Shown: positions 1 to 7,405, counted from the first letter of the stretch. The stretch is DNA of 43,017 bases from Clostridiaceae bacterium (GCA_009911305.1 QXXC01000032.1:1-43017), one strand, 5' to 3'. Numbers and translations: made by a program. Notes: generated from the sequence alone by a model not told the origin.

Positions 1-578
1 CCATAATCCTGTGCAATCTGCGTTATGAGGACAGTGGAGCTGCTTTTCAGGATAATATCAACATAGTTTGCTTTCGGGGCCAGTTCCCCGATCACCCGGT
101 CCATGGTCCGGACAGATGATTCCAGCTCTTCAAGCTTTCCCTCCAGGGCCCTGTTCCGCTCCTGTTCGTCCTTCAGCTTTGTGGCCAGCCGGATGAGGAA
201 ATCAGGGGAGTTGAGGGCTTTCCGGAGCGTGTCCTCTGTCATATATGCGCCGTGCCTGCGGATGGAGGGGATGATCTCATCCGCTACCATGGCCTGGAAT
301 TTCTCCGCGGTTTCGTTCCGGGCTTTCATCGCAAGGCGGTAAAAGATGTTTTCGGGGATGAAATCAGGCAGTTCATCATTTTCGGAATTTAAAATTCCGA
401 AAGAATACAGCCACTTCTGGATGCCCTGGCGGTTCATCCGTTTATATTCCACCCCGTTCTTTTTATCTGTTTTTGTGATATCAAGTCCCCTGGCTACCGC
501 CTCCAGCCTTAAATAAACGATCCCGTCCTGCTCATAGCAGTCGATCCCCTTAATATTTACAATCTGTAATTCTTTCAA
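1..578 (-). CDS. Phage antirepressor, Bro-N plus start of KilAC domain (partial, C-terminus outside window)
   Basis: The reading frame runs off the left edge after about 192 codons. It begins at a TTG (576-578) with a GGAGG box at 587-591, and no ATG is as well placed. The first ~115 residues resemble a Bro-N domain, with a characteristic FIPENIFYRLAMKAR stretch followed by a helix ending in IIPSIRRHGAY. A short coiled coil follows, then LAPKANYVDIIL...ITQIAQDYG, the typical opening of the KilAC/ANT domain (PF03374). Family knowledge: such proteins counter prophage repressors or act as DNA-binding regulators. It is the most distal gene visible in the leftward early operon. The exact target is inferred, not visible. 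Confidence 0.85.
   Translation of the reverse strand, partial: MKELQIVNIKGIDCYEQDGIVYLRLEAVARGLDITKTDKKNGVEYKRMNRQGIQKWLYSFGILNSENDELPDFIPENIFYRLAMKARNETAEKFQAMVADEIIPSIRRHGAYMTEDTLRKALNSPDFLIRLATKLKDEQERNRALEGKLEELESSVRTMDRVIGELAPKANYVDIILKSSSTVLITQIAQDY
380..402. repeat. 23-bp palindrome inside the antirepressor gene
   Basis: TTTCGGAATTT and AAATTCCGAAA are perfect 11-bp arms around a single A. The palindrome lies within the Bro-N coding region and encodes part of SFGILNSEN. It could be a binding site or a chance product of codon use. Confidence 0.6.
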
Positions 579-612
579 TAAGTTTTCCTCCCATCTGTGA
601 AAAGCTGTCCCG

Positions 613-1350
613 TTATCCTTCCAACAGCGTATTATAATTTCTAATCCCCGCCCTCTTTACGCTCTTACAGTAGTCGCACACACCGCAGCAGTCCGGTTTT
701 TCCGAGCCATTCTTTACAGCGATAAACCGCGGCATATTCCGCCCAATCTCCTGGAGCGCCATGTCAAGCGTCGCCTGCGGGATCTGGAAGATGTCCAGAT
801 CCGGGATCCGTTCCTTTGTAACCGCCGCCAGGTAAAACGGGAGCTGCCCATACCCGCATATCTCAGCGCCCTTCTGGTAGACGGCCCCCTGCAGGTCATA
901 CCGCCACAGGGGAAGGTTCCGGAAGTTTGCCACCACCTTTAAATCGGTGATACAGATCCCTTCTGAAAAGCTGTCCATCTTCATTTTCCACGGCGCGCCG
1001 AACATCCCAAAGGTGAGGATCTTCTGTTTTTCCCCACTCATAAACTGCATAAACAGGGGATCTTTCTTTACCCTGCTGATAATCTCATCCGCCTTGCGGA
1101 ATTCGGCTCTCAGTTCTTTCCTGCGGGTAAAGACAGCCGGGTTCCCACGCTTGAAAGCCTCCAGCGTCCCTTCAAAATAGCTGTCCACAAAGCTCCCTAC
1201 AAGCATGGCCCTTGTGGGGGGAGGGTTATATTCCCCCCGGATCCGAGCAAGGGCGGCGGCCTCGCATTTCATGAAATCTTTGTACTGCGAAACACTGAAA
1301 TAGTGTTCATTAGCAGCCTGCCCATAATAATTATCCTGTGTCAGCTCCAT
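613..1350 (-). CDS. Phage PD-(D/E)XK exonuclease, RecE/Cas4-like, probable Fe-S protein
   Basis: A protein of about 245 residues with the RecB-type nuclease signature: an Asp in KMDSF (~126), then TDLKV (D136, K138) and the QGAVYQ motif (Q154). One cysteine near the N-terminus (C29, in FMKCEAA) and a C-terminal C-x2-C-x2-C cluster (C222, C225, C228) match the four-cysteine 4Fe-4S layout known from Cas4/AddB nucleases. Two ATGs exist, at 1356 and 1350; the second sits 6 nt after the G-rich box, so it is preferred. It probably makes 3' single strands for the putative annealing protein at 1832-2749. The substrate is inferred from family and context. Confidence 0.8.
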   Translation of the reverse strand: MELTQDNYYGQAANEHYFSVSQYKDFMKCEAAALARIRGEYNPPPTRAMLVGSFVDSYFEGTLEAFKRGNPAVFTRRKELRAEFRKADEIISRVKKDPLFMQFMSGEKQKILTFGMFGAPWKMKMDSFSEGICITDLKVVANFRNLPLWRYDLQGAVYQKGAEICGYGQLPFYLAAVTKERIPDLDIFQIPQATLDMALQEIGRNMPRFIAVKNGSEKPDCCGVCDYCKSVKRAGIRNYNTLLEG

Positions 1351-1538
1351 CTGCATCCCCCCTGTCCCCCGGCGGATAAGGGAGACGGCCCGGCCCAGAT
1401 ACTGTACCCTGAAAAGCTGCTGTTTCTTTCGAGCTCATCGTCTTCCATTGCCGCCGCTGCCAGCTCCGCTTCTTCCTGCGATCCGGCTTCAAACACTACC
1501 TTCCGGAAAGCAGCGTATACCACTTCATACTTTTTCAT
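1341..1538 (-). CDS. Small phage protein of unknown function
   Basis: 65 residues starting MKKYEVVY, with an acidic middle (EEAELAAAAMEDDELERNS). Its start overlaps the preceding stop by four bases (ATGA), and its 3' end overlaps the nuclease start, a tight early-operon arrangement that argues it is translated. It looks like the short 'MKKYxV...EEAxxxA' proteins common beside phage recombination genes. No function can be assigned. Confidence 0.6.
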   Translation of the reverse strand: MKKYEVVYAAFRKVVFEAGSQEEAELAAAAMEDDELERNSSFSGYSIWAGPSPLSAGGQGGCRWS

Positions 1539-1822
1539 GCAGACCTTTCACCCCCGCTTACCTCTTCCCGGAGTCCCATCAGCATATCAGCGCGTTCTTC
1601 CACATTTATTTCATAATCCATGGAGATATCAAGCGCACGGTCGCTGCGGAAGTCATTTTCCTGTGGGCAGATGATTGCCATTAACGCATCAATCAGCGGG
1701 GATTCTATCCGGTAAAATGCCGGAAGATCGTCGGAACACAGTATGCCTCTCAGCTCCTCCCCTAATTTCTGCGATGCGTCCAGGCCCATTAAAATACCTT
1801 TTATAACCTCCCTGGTATCCAT
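1535..1822 (-). CDS. Phage hypothetical protein, 95 aa
   Basis: Starts at an ATG following AAGGAGGGGCC, a strong ribosome site, and overlaps the next gene by four bases. The sequence is mostly helical and acidic with no motif I recognise. It lies between the putative annealing protein and the nuclease, so a minor role in recombination or replication is possible but unsupported. Confidence 0.6.
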   Translation of the reverse strand: MDTREVIKGILMGLDASQKLGEELRGILCSDDLPAFYRIESPLIDALMAIICPQENDFRSDRALDISMDYEINVEERADMLMGLREEVSGGERSA

Positions 1823-1831
1823 GGCCCCTCC

Positions 1832-2749
1832 TTATGCAAACGGCCCGTCCTGCGGGATGTCAGCCTGCGCCGGATCCGGCTGTGGATGCGTTTCAGGGAC
1901 AGACTTGCCATCCTGTTTTTTTCCTCTCCCTTTTTTCTTATCTTCATAGGGATTTTTAATCTCCGGATCCTCACCATCCATGCCCGGCAGCTCAAAAATT
2001 TCCTCACGCTTTGCCATGCCGTCTTTGATAGAATTAAACACCTTTTTCAGACGGATGAGGTCATTCATCGAAAATGCCTCTGCCTTGCACCCAATATATT
2101 TTTCAAGACTTTCCTGGGGTACCTGGTAATCCTTTTCCGCTGTCCTGACAGCGCCTTTTATTAGATCGACAAGGGGCGTCTCCTCGCCGTCAACCAGGGT
2201 TTTATGGCATTGCTCCACAGCTTCTTCCACAATATCGCCCGGAATAATCCCCAGGATACACGCCCTTACGCGCCTGGCTGCCTGGTTCGCCACCTGCTCA
2301 TAGATGTCACGCGGTTTTGTTAAAGGGTAATTCCCTTTCTTTGTCTCCCTGATATGCGGGACGCTGAAAATCTTTGTCTGCCGGGTATTTGTTTCCAAAT
2401 CCCACGCATATGCCATTACCTGGCTTTCCCCGCCGCGCTGTTCCAGCTCTACAAACCCAAAATCCATGTTACCCCAGTTCTGCGCCATCGCCTCCGCAAG
2501 GCGGATCGATACGCCTGTGACTTTGGAATCCCCCCTCGTATATTCATACTCTGCCTGCTCCGCCAGTCTTTTACGCTGGCACGCTGTCAGAATACGGTTG
2601 CGCGCCGCGATTACATCCCGGGGGAATTTTTTTGCCATGATAATCTGCCCCTGGACTTCCTGCATCTGGCGGCTTGCCGCCATTTCTGTAGCCGCATTGC
2701 GCTGCGCCGGCATGTCCATGTTCCTGTAAATGTTTTCTATTTCCTGCAT
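1832..2749 (-). CDS. Putative phage single-strand annealing / recombination protein
   Basis: 305 residues. The core (about residues 35-245) matches my memory of a clostridial phage family with the stretches MAKKFPRDVIAARNRI, TACQRKRLAEQAEYEY, GVSIRLAEAMAQNWGN, AYAWDLETNTRQTKIF and ACILGIIPGDIVEEAVEQC. The tail is charged, low complexity, and ends DIPQDGPFA, acidic and disordered like SSB or RecT tails. No RecT signature is obvious. The role is inferred mainly from position two genes upstream of a RecE-type nuclease. The start is clear: GGAGGAAAGCTAA then ATG. It could instead be a replication accessory protein. Confidence 0.6.
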   Translation of the reverse strand: MQEIENIYRNMDMPAQRNAATEMAASRQMQEVQGQIIMAKKFPRDVIAARNRILTACQRKRLAEQAEYEYTRGDSKVTGVSIRLAEAMAQNWGNMDFGFVELEQRGGESQVMAYAWDLETNTRQTKIFSVPHIRETKKGNYPLTKPRDIYEQVANQAARRVRACILGIIPGDIVEEAVEQCHKTLVDGEETPLVDLIKGAVRTAEKDYQVPQESLEKYIGCKAEAFSMNDLIRLKKVFNSIKDGMAKREEIFELPGMDGEDPEIKNPYEDKKKGRGKKQDGKSVPETHPQPDPAQADIPQDGPFA

Positions 2750-2917
2750 TTAGCTTTCCTCCGTCCTCTCATAATTGATATAACGTTTCCCTTTGCCGTT
2801 CACCGCTTTCCCCGCGGTAATACTTACCGTATACCCGGCCTTTATGAGCAGCCTTGCAATCTCAAGCTGCTCCTCTTTCGTGATGGCCGATGCGATTACC
2901 TCGATCCTCTGCTGCAA
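2750..2917 (-). CDS. Small phage protein, 55 aa, TTG start
   Basis: A TTG (2915-2917) lies 8 nt after a GGAGG box (2926-2930 on the minus strand). The frame runs 55 codons and stops one base before the ATG of the annealing protein. The sequence begins MQQRIEVIASAITKEEQLE and ends KRYINYERTEES. The coupling to both neighbours (27-nt overlap upstream, abutting downstream) supports translation. Function unknown. Confidence 0.55.
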   Translation of the reverse strand: MQQRIEVIASAITKEEQLEIARLLIKAGYTVSITAGKAVNGKGKRYINYERTEES

Positions 2918-3093
2918 TTAATCTGATCCTCCTCAATCCAGTTCCCGGAATAATACCACTCCACCAGCATTTCCCGGAATTCCTCCCGCTCGTCCGGAAG
3001 GCCGGAAAGGCAGCGCCCCAAAGCGTAATCAAAAGCTTTTTCTTTGGGGACAAATGTCCCGGCCTCCGGGCCGATGCCTCTATAGCCGCCCAT
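2896..3093 (-). CDS. Small phage protein of unknown function, 65 aa
   Basis: Begins MGGYRGIGPEAGTFVPKEKA and contains REMLVEWYYSGNWIEE. I recall similar short acidic proteins in Clostridia prophages. The ATG lies 3 nt after the stop of the GHKL-like gene, with CTGGAG as ribosome site, and the 3' end overlaps the next TTG-started gene. No catalytic motif is visible. Confidence 0.6.
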   Translation of the reverse strand: MGGYRGIGPEAGTFVPKEKAFDYALGRCLSGLPDEREEFREMLVEWYYSGNWIEEDQINCSRGSR

Positions 3094-3096
3094 GGT

Positions 3097-4248
3097 TTAC
3101 TCCAGTTCGTCAATAAGCTGTTTCAGCTCGTTTCCAGCGGCTTCCGGCAGGCTGCCGGAATAAGCGCCATGCCACCTTAAAAACCTTTCCTTTAAGGTCA
3201 GGCTGCAACTGCAGGGGGCTTTTACAAGCTCTTCAAACCGCCTCTCTGTTTCCTCCTTCAGAAGCTCCGCCACCCGGTAAGGCACAACAACCGGGTTCCC
3301 GCCGTAAGCCTTTACTTTCTTCCTCTCCTCCTCGCTTCCCACGGGGACAGAAAACGGGTTTGGGTTCTGTTCGTCAAACGAACGGATGAGCATCCGCCGG
3401 ACTTCTTTCACATCCCCAATACAAGTGTTATATTTCAGATGGTATACATCATCACAGTTTGACTCTACCATCCGCCGGACGGTTTCGATTGGGATGCCGC
3501 CGCTTACCATCCCCTCCGCGATCATTTTGGAGGTGATATCCTCAACGTTCCATGAGTCGCATGTTTTCCTGTCGCGCTCCAGGGTTATGTACCTGGGCTT
3601 GAAATTGTAGCCAAACTTTAAATCGCTGTTACAGTCAACAAACAGTCTGTTTACAAATACCCGGCCGGCATATTCTTCCCCGGTGAGGATTTCACCGTAC
3701 TGTGTCGCGACATTTTCATAGCCAGGATCATGCATCCCAAGCCAGATGTCGTATAAGCCGGCATACTCGGCCGGGGAGACGTTCCCAACCTCAATGCATA
3801 AACCATGGGAGGCTGCGCCCGGCCTGCTTATGTAAAAAGCAAGGATTTTTTCAAGCCACTTTTCAGAATTCTTAAACCGGGATTTCCATACCTCCCCTTT
3901 TTCGTTGTTATAGATGGTAAATGTCTTTCCAAGCCTGTTCAGCACCAGGGCGGCAATTTTATACCCCTCGCCAAATTTGCCGACCGTATCCTCATTATCG
4001 GCCTTGCTGCTGCGCCCGAGCAGGAGGGTATTGATTTTGAGGGACGATTTTGTGTTTTTCAGCCTGAGAACCTCCTGATCCTCATCGTAGTCAAGGCTGA
4101 ACACATTGCCTTTATCTAAAGCTTCCTGATCCGTGCCGTTCTGGATCAGCTCGCGGATCGCGTCATTAAATGTCCAGTCTGACACATAATCCGGCGTGAG
4201 ACTAAGCTCATAACACTTTTCCTGTGGAGCCGGTATATTTTTACCCAT
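3097..4248 (-). CDS. Phage-encoded GHKL (HSP90/MutL/histidine-kinase fold) ATPase-like protein
   Basis: 383 residues from the second ATG; the first ATG (4263) forms part of the GGAGG that serves the second, so 4248 is preferred. N-box: E33-L-I-Q-N37-G-T-D40. G-box: V-G90-K-F-G-E-G-Y (90-96), with an upstream LGRSSKADNED lid-like stretch. This is the Bergerat ATP fold as in MutL, Hsp90 and MORC proteins. No kinase phosphoacceptor, endonuclease or topoisomerase domain is recognisable in the remaining ~270 residues. It leads the recombination block. Role unknown; a MORC- or MutL-like DNA function is a guess. Confidence 0.7.
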   Translation of the reverse strand: MGKNIPAPQEKCYELSLTPDYVSDWTFNDAIRELIQNGTDQEALDKGNVFSLDYDEDQEVLRLKNTKSSLKINTLLLGRSSKADNEDTVGKFGEGYKIAALVLNRLGKTFTIYNNEKGEVWKSRFKNSEKWLEKILAFYISRPGAASHGLCIEVGNVSPAEYAGLYDIWLGMHDPGYENVATQYGEILTGEEYAGRVFVNRLFVDCNSDLKFGYNFKPRYITLERDRKTCDSWNVEDITSKMIAEGMVSGGIPIETVRRMVESNCDDVYHLKYNTCIGDVKEVRRMLIRSFDEQNPNPFSVPVGSEEERKKVKAYGGNPVVVPYRVAELLKEETERRFEELVKAPCSCSLTLKERFLRWHGAYSGSLPEAAGNELKQLIDELE

Positions 4249-4297
4249 TGATTTTTCCTCCATTATCTGCTACAATCTGTACATGTTTAATTTTGTA

Positions 4298-4337
4298 TGC
4301 CCCAAAAGGAGAGTTTGCGTCTCTCCGGGGCATTTTT
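4298..4337 (+). terminator. Terminator-like hairpin facing against the operon
   Basis: TGCCCC-aaaa-GGAGAG-loop-CTCTCC-GGGGCA is followed by TTTTT on the plus strand. All nearby genes run on the minus strand, so as a plus-strand terminator it would stop antisense transcription. On the minus strand it has no U-tract and would be a leader hairpin about 50 nt before the GHKL-like gene. Confidence 0.5.
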
Positions 4338-4367
4338 CAGTGTGATAAAAAAGGCGGCGTGTATCAA

Positions 4368-4559
4368 TCATTCCTTTATGTATACACATTTTTCTTTCCC
4401 GTCGTATACAAGCGTCAGCGTGTCGCCGTTCTGATCCTTCAGCAAACCCTCGTTCCCGGTCATCTTCACGGAAAAACATCCGCCCTCGAATCCCTTTTCG
4501 CACATCCAGCGGCGGATGGCATATTCCGCTATGCTTTTACAGCTTTTAACAGCCAGCAT
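4368..4559 (-). CDS. Small phage protein of unknown function, 63 aa
   Basis: Starts at ATG after GGAGGTAAATAAAC. The sequence MLAVKSCKSIAEYAIRRW...DGKEKCVYIKE resembles short beta-rich proteins seen repeatedly in clostridial prophage early regions. No domain is recognised. A shorter-supported overlapping frame at 4270-4503 was left out. Confidence 0.6.
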   Translation of the reverse strand: MLAVKSCKSIAEYAIRRWMCEKGFEGGCFSVKMTGNEGLLKDQNGDTLTLVYDGKEKCVYIKE

Positions 4560-4588
4560 GTTTATTTACCTCCATCGTTTTTTATTTC

Positions 4589-4774
4589 TCAATACAGCGT
4601 TGTGAGCAATACGCCCGTCGCAATCCTGGCAATCAATGCCAACACAATGGCAAGTTTGCATATGCTCCATGCCAGCTCCCACACCTGGGCGTTTTCCCGG
4701 CGCAGGGCTTCGATCGGGTGATCCGGCAGATTGCGCTGGGGCGGGCATTCAATAACTTCAAGGTTGTCCTTCAC
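4589..4774 (-). CDS. Small single-span membrane protein, phage early region
   Basis: 61 residues from a GTG (4772-4774) preceded by GGAGGG. The N-terminal half is charged; the C-terminal half (WELAWSICKLAIVLALIARI...) is one clear transmembrane helix. The start overlaps the stop of the upstream regulator (GTGA). Function unknown; host takeover or exclusion roles are possible for such peptides but nothing here shows it. Confidence 0.5.
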   Translation of the reverse strand: MKDNLEVIECPPQRNLPDHPIEALRRENAQVWELAWSICKLAIVLALIARIATGVLLTTLY

Positions 4775-5028
4775 TTTGTAACCCTCCTTCCCATCACCAC
4801 CCCTACAATCTCCTCATCCGTCATCCCGGTCAGCTCAGCCAGGCTTGCCAGCTCGCCTACTCTGAAAAGCGCCGGCTGCTTCTGCTTCTTATAAAAACCG
4901 GAGCAGCTAATTCCCAGTCTTTTCGAGGCGGCGAGGGGCGTCGTCATCGTCTCGATCATCTTTTGTGAGACAATGGATCTGGAATAAGCTGCGCGGCGTA
5001 AAAATTCCGGCGGCCTTATTTTAGGCAT
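4771..5028 (-). CDS. Small helix-turn-helix-like phage regulator
   Basis: 85 residues. TPLAASKRLGISCSGFYKKQ is followed by FRVGELASLAELTGMTDEEI, the pattern of short Cro/XRE-like phage regulators (helix-turn-helix, then a helix ending in 'GMTDEEI'). Ribosome site GGAGGTGACACAAG precedes the ATG. It ends translationally coupled to the small membrane protein. DNA target unknown. Confidence 0.6.
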   Translation of the reverse strand: MPKIRPPEFLRRAAYSRSIVSQKMIETMTTPLAASKRLGISCSGFYKKQKQPALFRVGELASLAELTGMTDEEIVGVVMGRRVTK

Positions 5029-5034
5029 CTTGTG

Positions 5035-5433
5035 TCACCTCCCGTCTGTTTTCCCGGCGTTAATGCCCATGGAATGATATCTTTTTATCAGTGAATCCAT
5101 GGAAGATGATAAACTGTGTATAACCTCTTCATTCCCGGGATCCGTCTCCAGGACATCCCATAATCGTTCCTGGAGCCTTCTGAGCCTCACGGCAAGGATT
5201 TTCTGTGTCTCCGCGTCATTATGGGGAGCTGTTTTCTGTCCTCTCTCCCCTCCTGTCATCGCTGTACTGCTAACAGGCAGCTTTTGTGGAATCACCGTTA
5301 ATCTGTAGTAAGCGGCAATAGGATCCCAGGACCATACAGCCAGCACATTTTTCTCGTATTCCAGTATCTCTCTTATAGCCTGAACCTCTGTTTTGATTGA
5401 TGATAATTTCCTGTAAATATCTTTAAAAATCAA
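5035..5433 (-). CDS. Phage hypothetical protein, 132 aa, TTG start
   Basis: The TTG at 5431-5433 has an ideal GGGAGGTG box 7 nt upstream and overlaps the preceding TGA, so it is preferred over a TTG at 5457. N-terminal coiled coil (KLSSIKTEVQAIREILEYEKN), a middle with low-complexity linker, and a C-terminal helix rich in L/R (VRLRRLQERLWDVLE). I do not recognise the family. Confidence 0.6.
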   Translation of the reverse strand: MIFKDIYRKLSSIKTEVQAIREILEYEKNVLAVWSWDPIAAYYRLTVIPQKLPVSSTAMTGGERGQKTAPHNDAETQKILAVRLRRLQERLWDVLETDPGNEEVIHSLSSSMDSLIKRYHSMGINAGKTDGR

Positions 5434-5663
5434 TTTTCCACCTCCCTTTTTTTCCAACGCCTGAAACGGCGTTTTATTTCTCCCAGCCGAAAATCAATCA
5501 ATTCTCCGGGAGGAGCGGTTGAAACCTCTGTTGGGATCGGGGCTATAAAGTTACTGCCTTTCCCGCATTCAAAAAGGGCAAATCTGCTTTTTAACAGCCC
5601 CTTTTCTATGAATAGAATGTGTTGTTTCCCTCCAATGGAAAACTGAACCCTTACCTCGCCCAT
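5430..5663 (-). CDS. Phage hypothetical protein, about 77 aa
   Basis: The frame extends up to 5720, but the only strong ribosome site (GGGAGGTG, 5676-5683) points to ATG 5663 with rather long spacing, or a GTG inside the box. Sequence from there begins MGEVRVQFSIGGKQHILFIE and ends with a basic tail (RRFRRWKKREVEN), suggesting nucleic-acid contact. Function unknown; the start is uncertain. Confidence 0.5.
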   Translation of the reverse strand: MGEVRVQFSIGGKQHILFIEKGLLKSRFALFECGKGSNFIAPIPTEVSTAPPGELIDFRLGEIKRRFRRWKKREVEN

Positions 5664-5688
5664 ATCTTCTGTTATCACCTCCCGGGGA

Positions 5689-5985
5689 TTAAAGCAGGCC
5701 CCTGCATAACAATTCATCAAGCTGGTTTTGCGTCAGAATACCCAGCTCAACCAGTTTATCTGACGAAACATAATAAGGGTGGTACACCTCCGGCAGGGCA
5801 AATATTTGCGCTGTCTCCAGACGGAGCTGCTCTGCCAGCAATTCAATGTTTACAACGGGGAATTCCGTATCCAGGGCGCCATGCGAAAACTTTACGCTTT
5901 TTACGCCCTTTAACTCCTCCCCGTCCACAAAGACCTTTGTGACACGGCCTTTGTTCCGGATGACTACCTGTGGAAGTTTTTCCAT
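5689..5985 (-). CDS. Phage hypothetical protein, 98 aa
   Basis: The N-terminal half (VVIRNKGRVTKVFVDGEELKGVKSVKFSH...FPVVNIELLA) matches a short beta-rich phage family that I recall as 'FIDGKEIKNVKSVxF'. The C-terminal ~45 residues (LPEVYHPYYVSSDKLVELGILTQNQLDELL) look like an added helical segment. TAATG overlap with the upstream gene indicates coupled translation. No biochemical role is known to me. Confidence 0.6.
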   Translation of the reverse strand: MEKLPQVVIRNKGRVTKVFVDGEELKGVKSVKFSHGALDTEFPVVNIELLAEQLRLETAQIFALPEVYHPYYVSSDKLVELGILTQNQLDELLCRGLL

Positions 5986-6440
5986 TACTCATGTCCTTTC
6001 TTCACGCTGTTTTCCGGGAATGTCTGCCCTGTCTTTTGTATTTCTCCTGAACAGGTTATAAGTCTCTCCAGAGATGCTTTAAAGCCATCCATCATGCGCT
6101 CTGGATGAACCTTTCCAAGCTCAGAAACCATTTCCGGATGCTCTATATAGTACGAGCCCGGAAAAAATCTGCGGCCGATTTCGTCCGCATCAGGTGTACA
6201 TGGGCTGTATGATTCACGGATGCCCGTCATCTCTTCCAGCTTTTTTAATATTTTCTGGAAATGGAATGGCTCCCCCTTTTGCTGAACCGCATGCACACAC
6301 TCAAAAGCATATTTGCAGTACATACATCCGTAGAGCCCCCGGAGCGTGTTGATTGTTTTCTGTTCCGGGGCCTGGAACGAGCTTTGAACCAGGCGTGCAA
6401 TACAGTGTAAGTCCATATCGGTGAAACTGTTGTTATTCAT
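5985..6440 (-). CDS. Phage hypothetical protein with CxxC...C cluster, 151 aa
   Basis: Begins at ATG after GGGAGG. Residues around 38-48 read GCMYCKYAFECVH, a possible metal-binding knuckle, though only three cysteines are clustered. The rest is helical with no recognised domain. It follows the short membrane-peptide genes in the early operon. Confidence 0.55.
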   Translation of the reverse strand: MNNNSFTDMDLHCIARLVQSSFQAPEQKTINTLRGLYGCMYCKYAFECVHAVQQKGEPFHFQKILKKLEEMTGIRESYSPCTPDADEIGRRFFPGSYYIEHPEMVSELGKVHPERMMDGFKASLERLITCSGEIQKTGQTFPENSVKKGHE

Positions 6441-6566
6441 GGATTATGTACCTCCCGGGCCTCTTTTGCTGCCGCTGTCTCCTGTTTTGGACTACTTTAA
6501 AGGTAAGTTACCTGTTATTATCGCTATAATCTCTCTGATTATCAGCCTTGCTATACAGTATCCGTT

Positions 6567-6689
6567 TTAAAAAATACCAAGGCGAAGCAGACAAGTGATA
6601 ACTGCTACAATCAATGAAATAACTGATATTATCAGAGGGAAATGTGGATACCTGTCCAAAAAACAGTCAAACCAGGACTTTTTCCTCAC
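6567..6689 (-). CDS. 40-aa single-span membrane peptide
   Basis: GTG start (6687-6689) just downstream of GGGGGAGGCT. The peptide has a basic N-terminus (RKKSWFD), then a hydrophobic helix (FPLIISVISLIVAVITCLL). The strong ribosome site and position in the operon support it; it is short, so confidence is limited. No function is assigned. From 6441 to 6566 I see no gene. Confidence 0.45.
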   Translation of the reverse strand: MRKKSWFDCFLDRYPHFPLIISVISLIVAVITCLLRLGIF

Positions 6690-6769
6690 AGCCTCCCCCT
6701 TTCTCCGGACAGTGCCGGTAATCTTCAAATCTCAAATAGTTTCTCAAGATGCTGTTTGCATTCCCGGAT

Positions 6770-6941
6770 TCATTTTGTAGCGGCTGGCTCTTTCGGGGAA
6801 GATGGTACACAAAACCGATCTGTCAACTCCTTCAACCCGGCAGCGATGTTTTCAGGTGACTGATCCTGAACCTTCTTTTCAAGGTCAGTCACCCTGTTCT
6901 CCAGTGCTCGCCACTGTCATTTTGAAATCCACACCGTTCAC
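6770..6941 (-). pseudogene. Frameshifted small coiled-coil phage gene
   Basis: From a GTG near 6941 or 6932 the frame reads VNGVDFKM and then stops after 18 codons. Shifting by one base at AAAATGACAG gives a continuous frame, QWRALENRVTDLEKKVQDQ..., ending at TGA 6770. Small phage proteins of the form 'VDFK..ALE.RV.DLEKKV' are common, so one extra base probably broke the gene; sequencing error or an ATGA-coupled restart are alternatives. Confidence 0.45.
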
Positions 6942-6950
6942 GCCTCCTTC

Positions 6951-7121
6951 CTAAAATTTGCCGGAATATGCATCCCTGATTGATTCCATGGCCATATCGA
7001 CAATATCTTTAACATACCTGTCAATAATCCTAAAAGTAATTGAAGCTGATATCCGGCAGCAGACTACAGAAACAACAAACCCTGTAGCTGCTGCAATTGC
7101 TATGGTTTGCAGTCCGGTCAT
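6951..7121 (-). CDS. 56-aa membrane-anchored phage peptide
   Basis: ATG (7119-7121) follows AGGAGGTGCGG. An N-terminal hydrophobic segment (LQTIAIAAATGFVVSVVCC) precedes an amphipathic tail (RIIDRYVKDIVDMAMESIRD). It is the first gene after the Cro-like regulator. Function unknown. Confidence 0.5.
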   Translation of the reverse strand: MTGLQTIAIAAATGFVVSVVCCRISASITFRIIDRYVKDIVDMAMESIRDAYSGKF

Positions 7122-7176
7122 TCCGCACCTCCTATTCCGCTGTCAATGTGCAACGCCTTCTAGCCCGCGTCCTGTT

Positions 7177-7359
7177 TTACGAAATCAGTTGATTGATATC
7201 AACTTTTAGATAATCAGCGACTTTCTTAACCTTGTTGACTCCCGGTTCATTTTCATTCCATTTACAAATGCTGCTTCTGGGAAATCCAAGGTCGGATTCA
7301 AGCTTCATAATGGTCACTCCCTGTTGCTTGCAGACTGCTTTAACCTTGTCATAAAGCAA
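7177..7359 (-). CDS. Cro-like helix-turn-helix regulator, 60 aa
   Basis: TTG (7357-7359) after AAGGAGGTGATTTT is a better start than the long upstream extension. The protein is one HTH_3 (Cro/CI) domain, with recognition region GFPRSSICKWNEN. This is nearly the same as the CI-like protein encoded divergently (GFARSSINKFNKN), so both should read the same operators. By position it is the first gene of the lytic/early transcript and acts as the Cro of the switch. Confidence 0.8.
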   Translation of the reverse strand: MLYDKVKAVCKQQGVTIMKLESDLGFPRSSICKWNENEPGVNKVKKVADYLKVDINQLIS

Positions 7360-7405
7360 AAAATCACCTCCTTTTTTAAATACGCAAAATTTTGAGATTT
7401 TCCTA

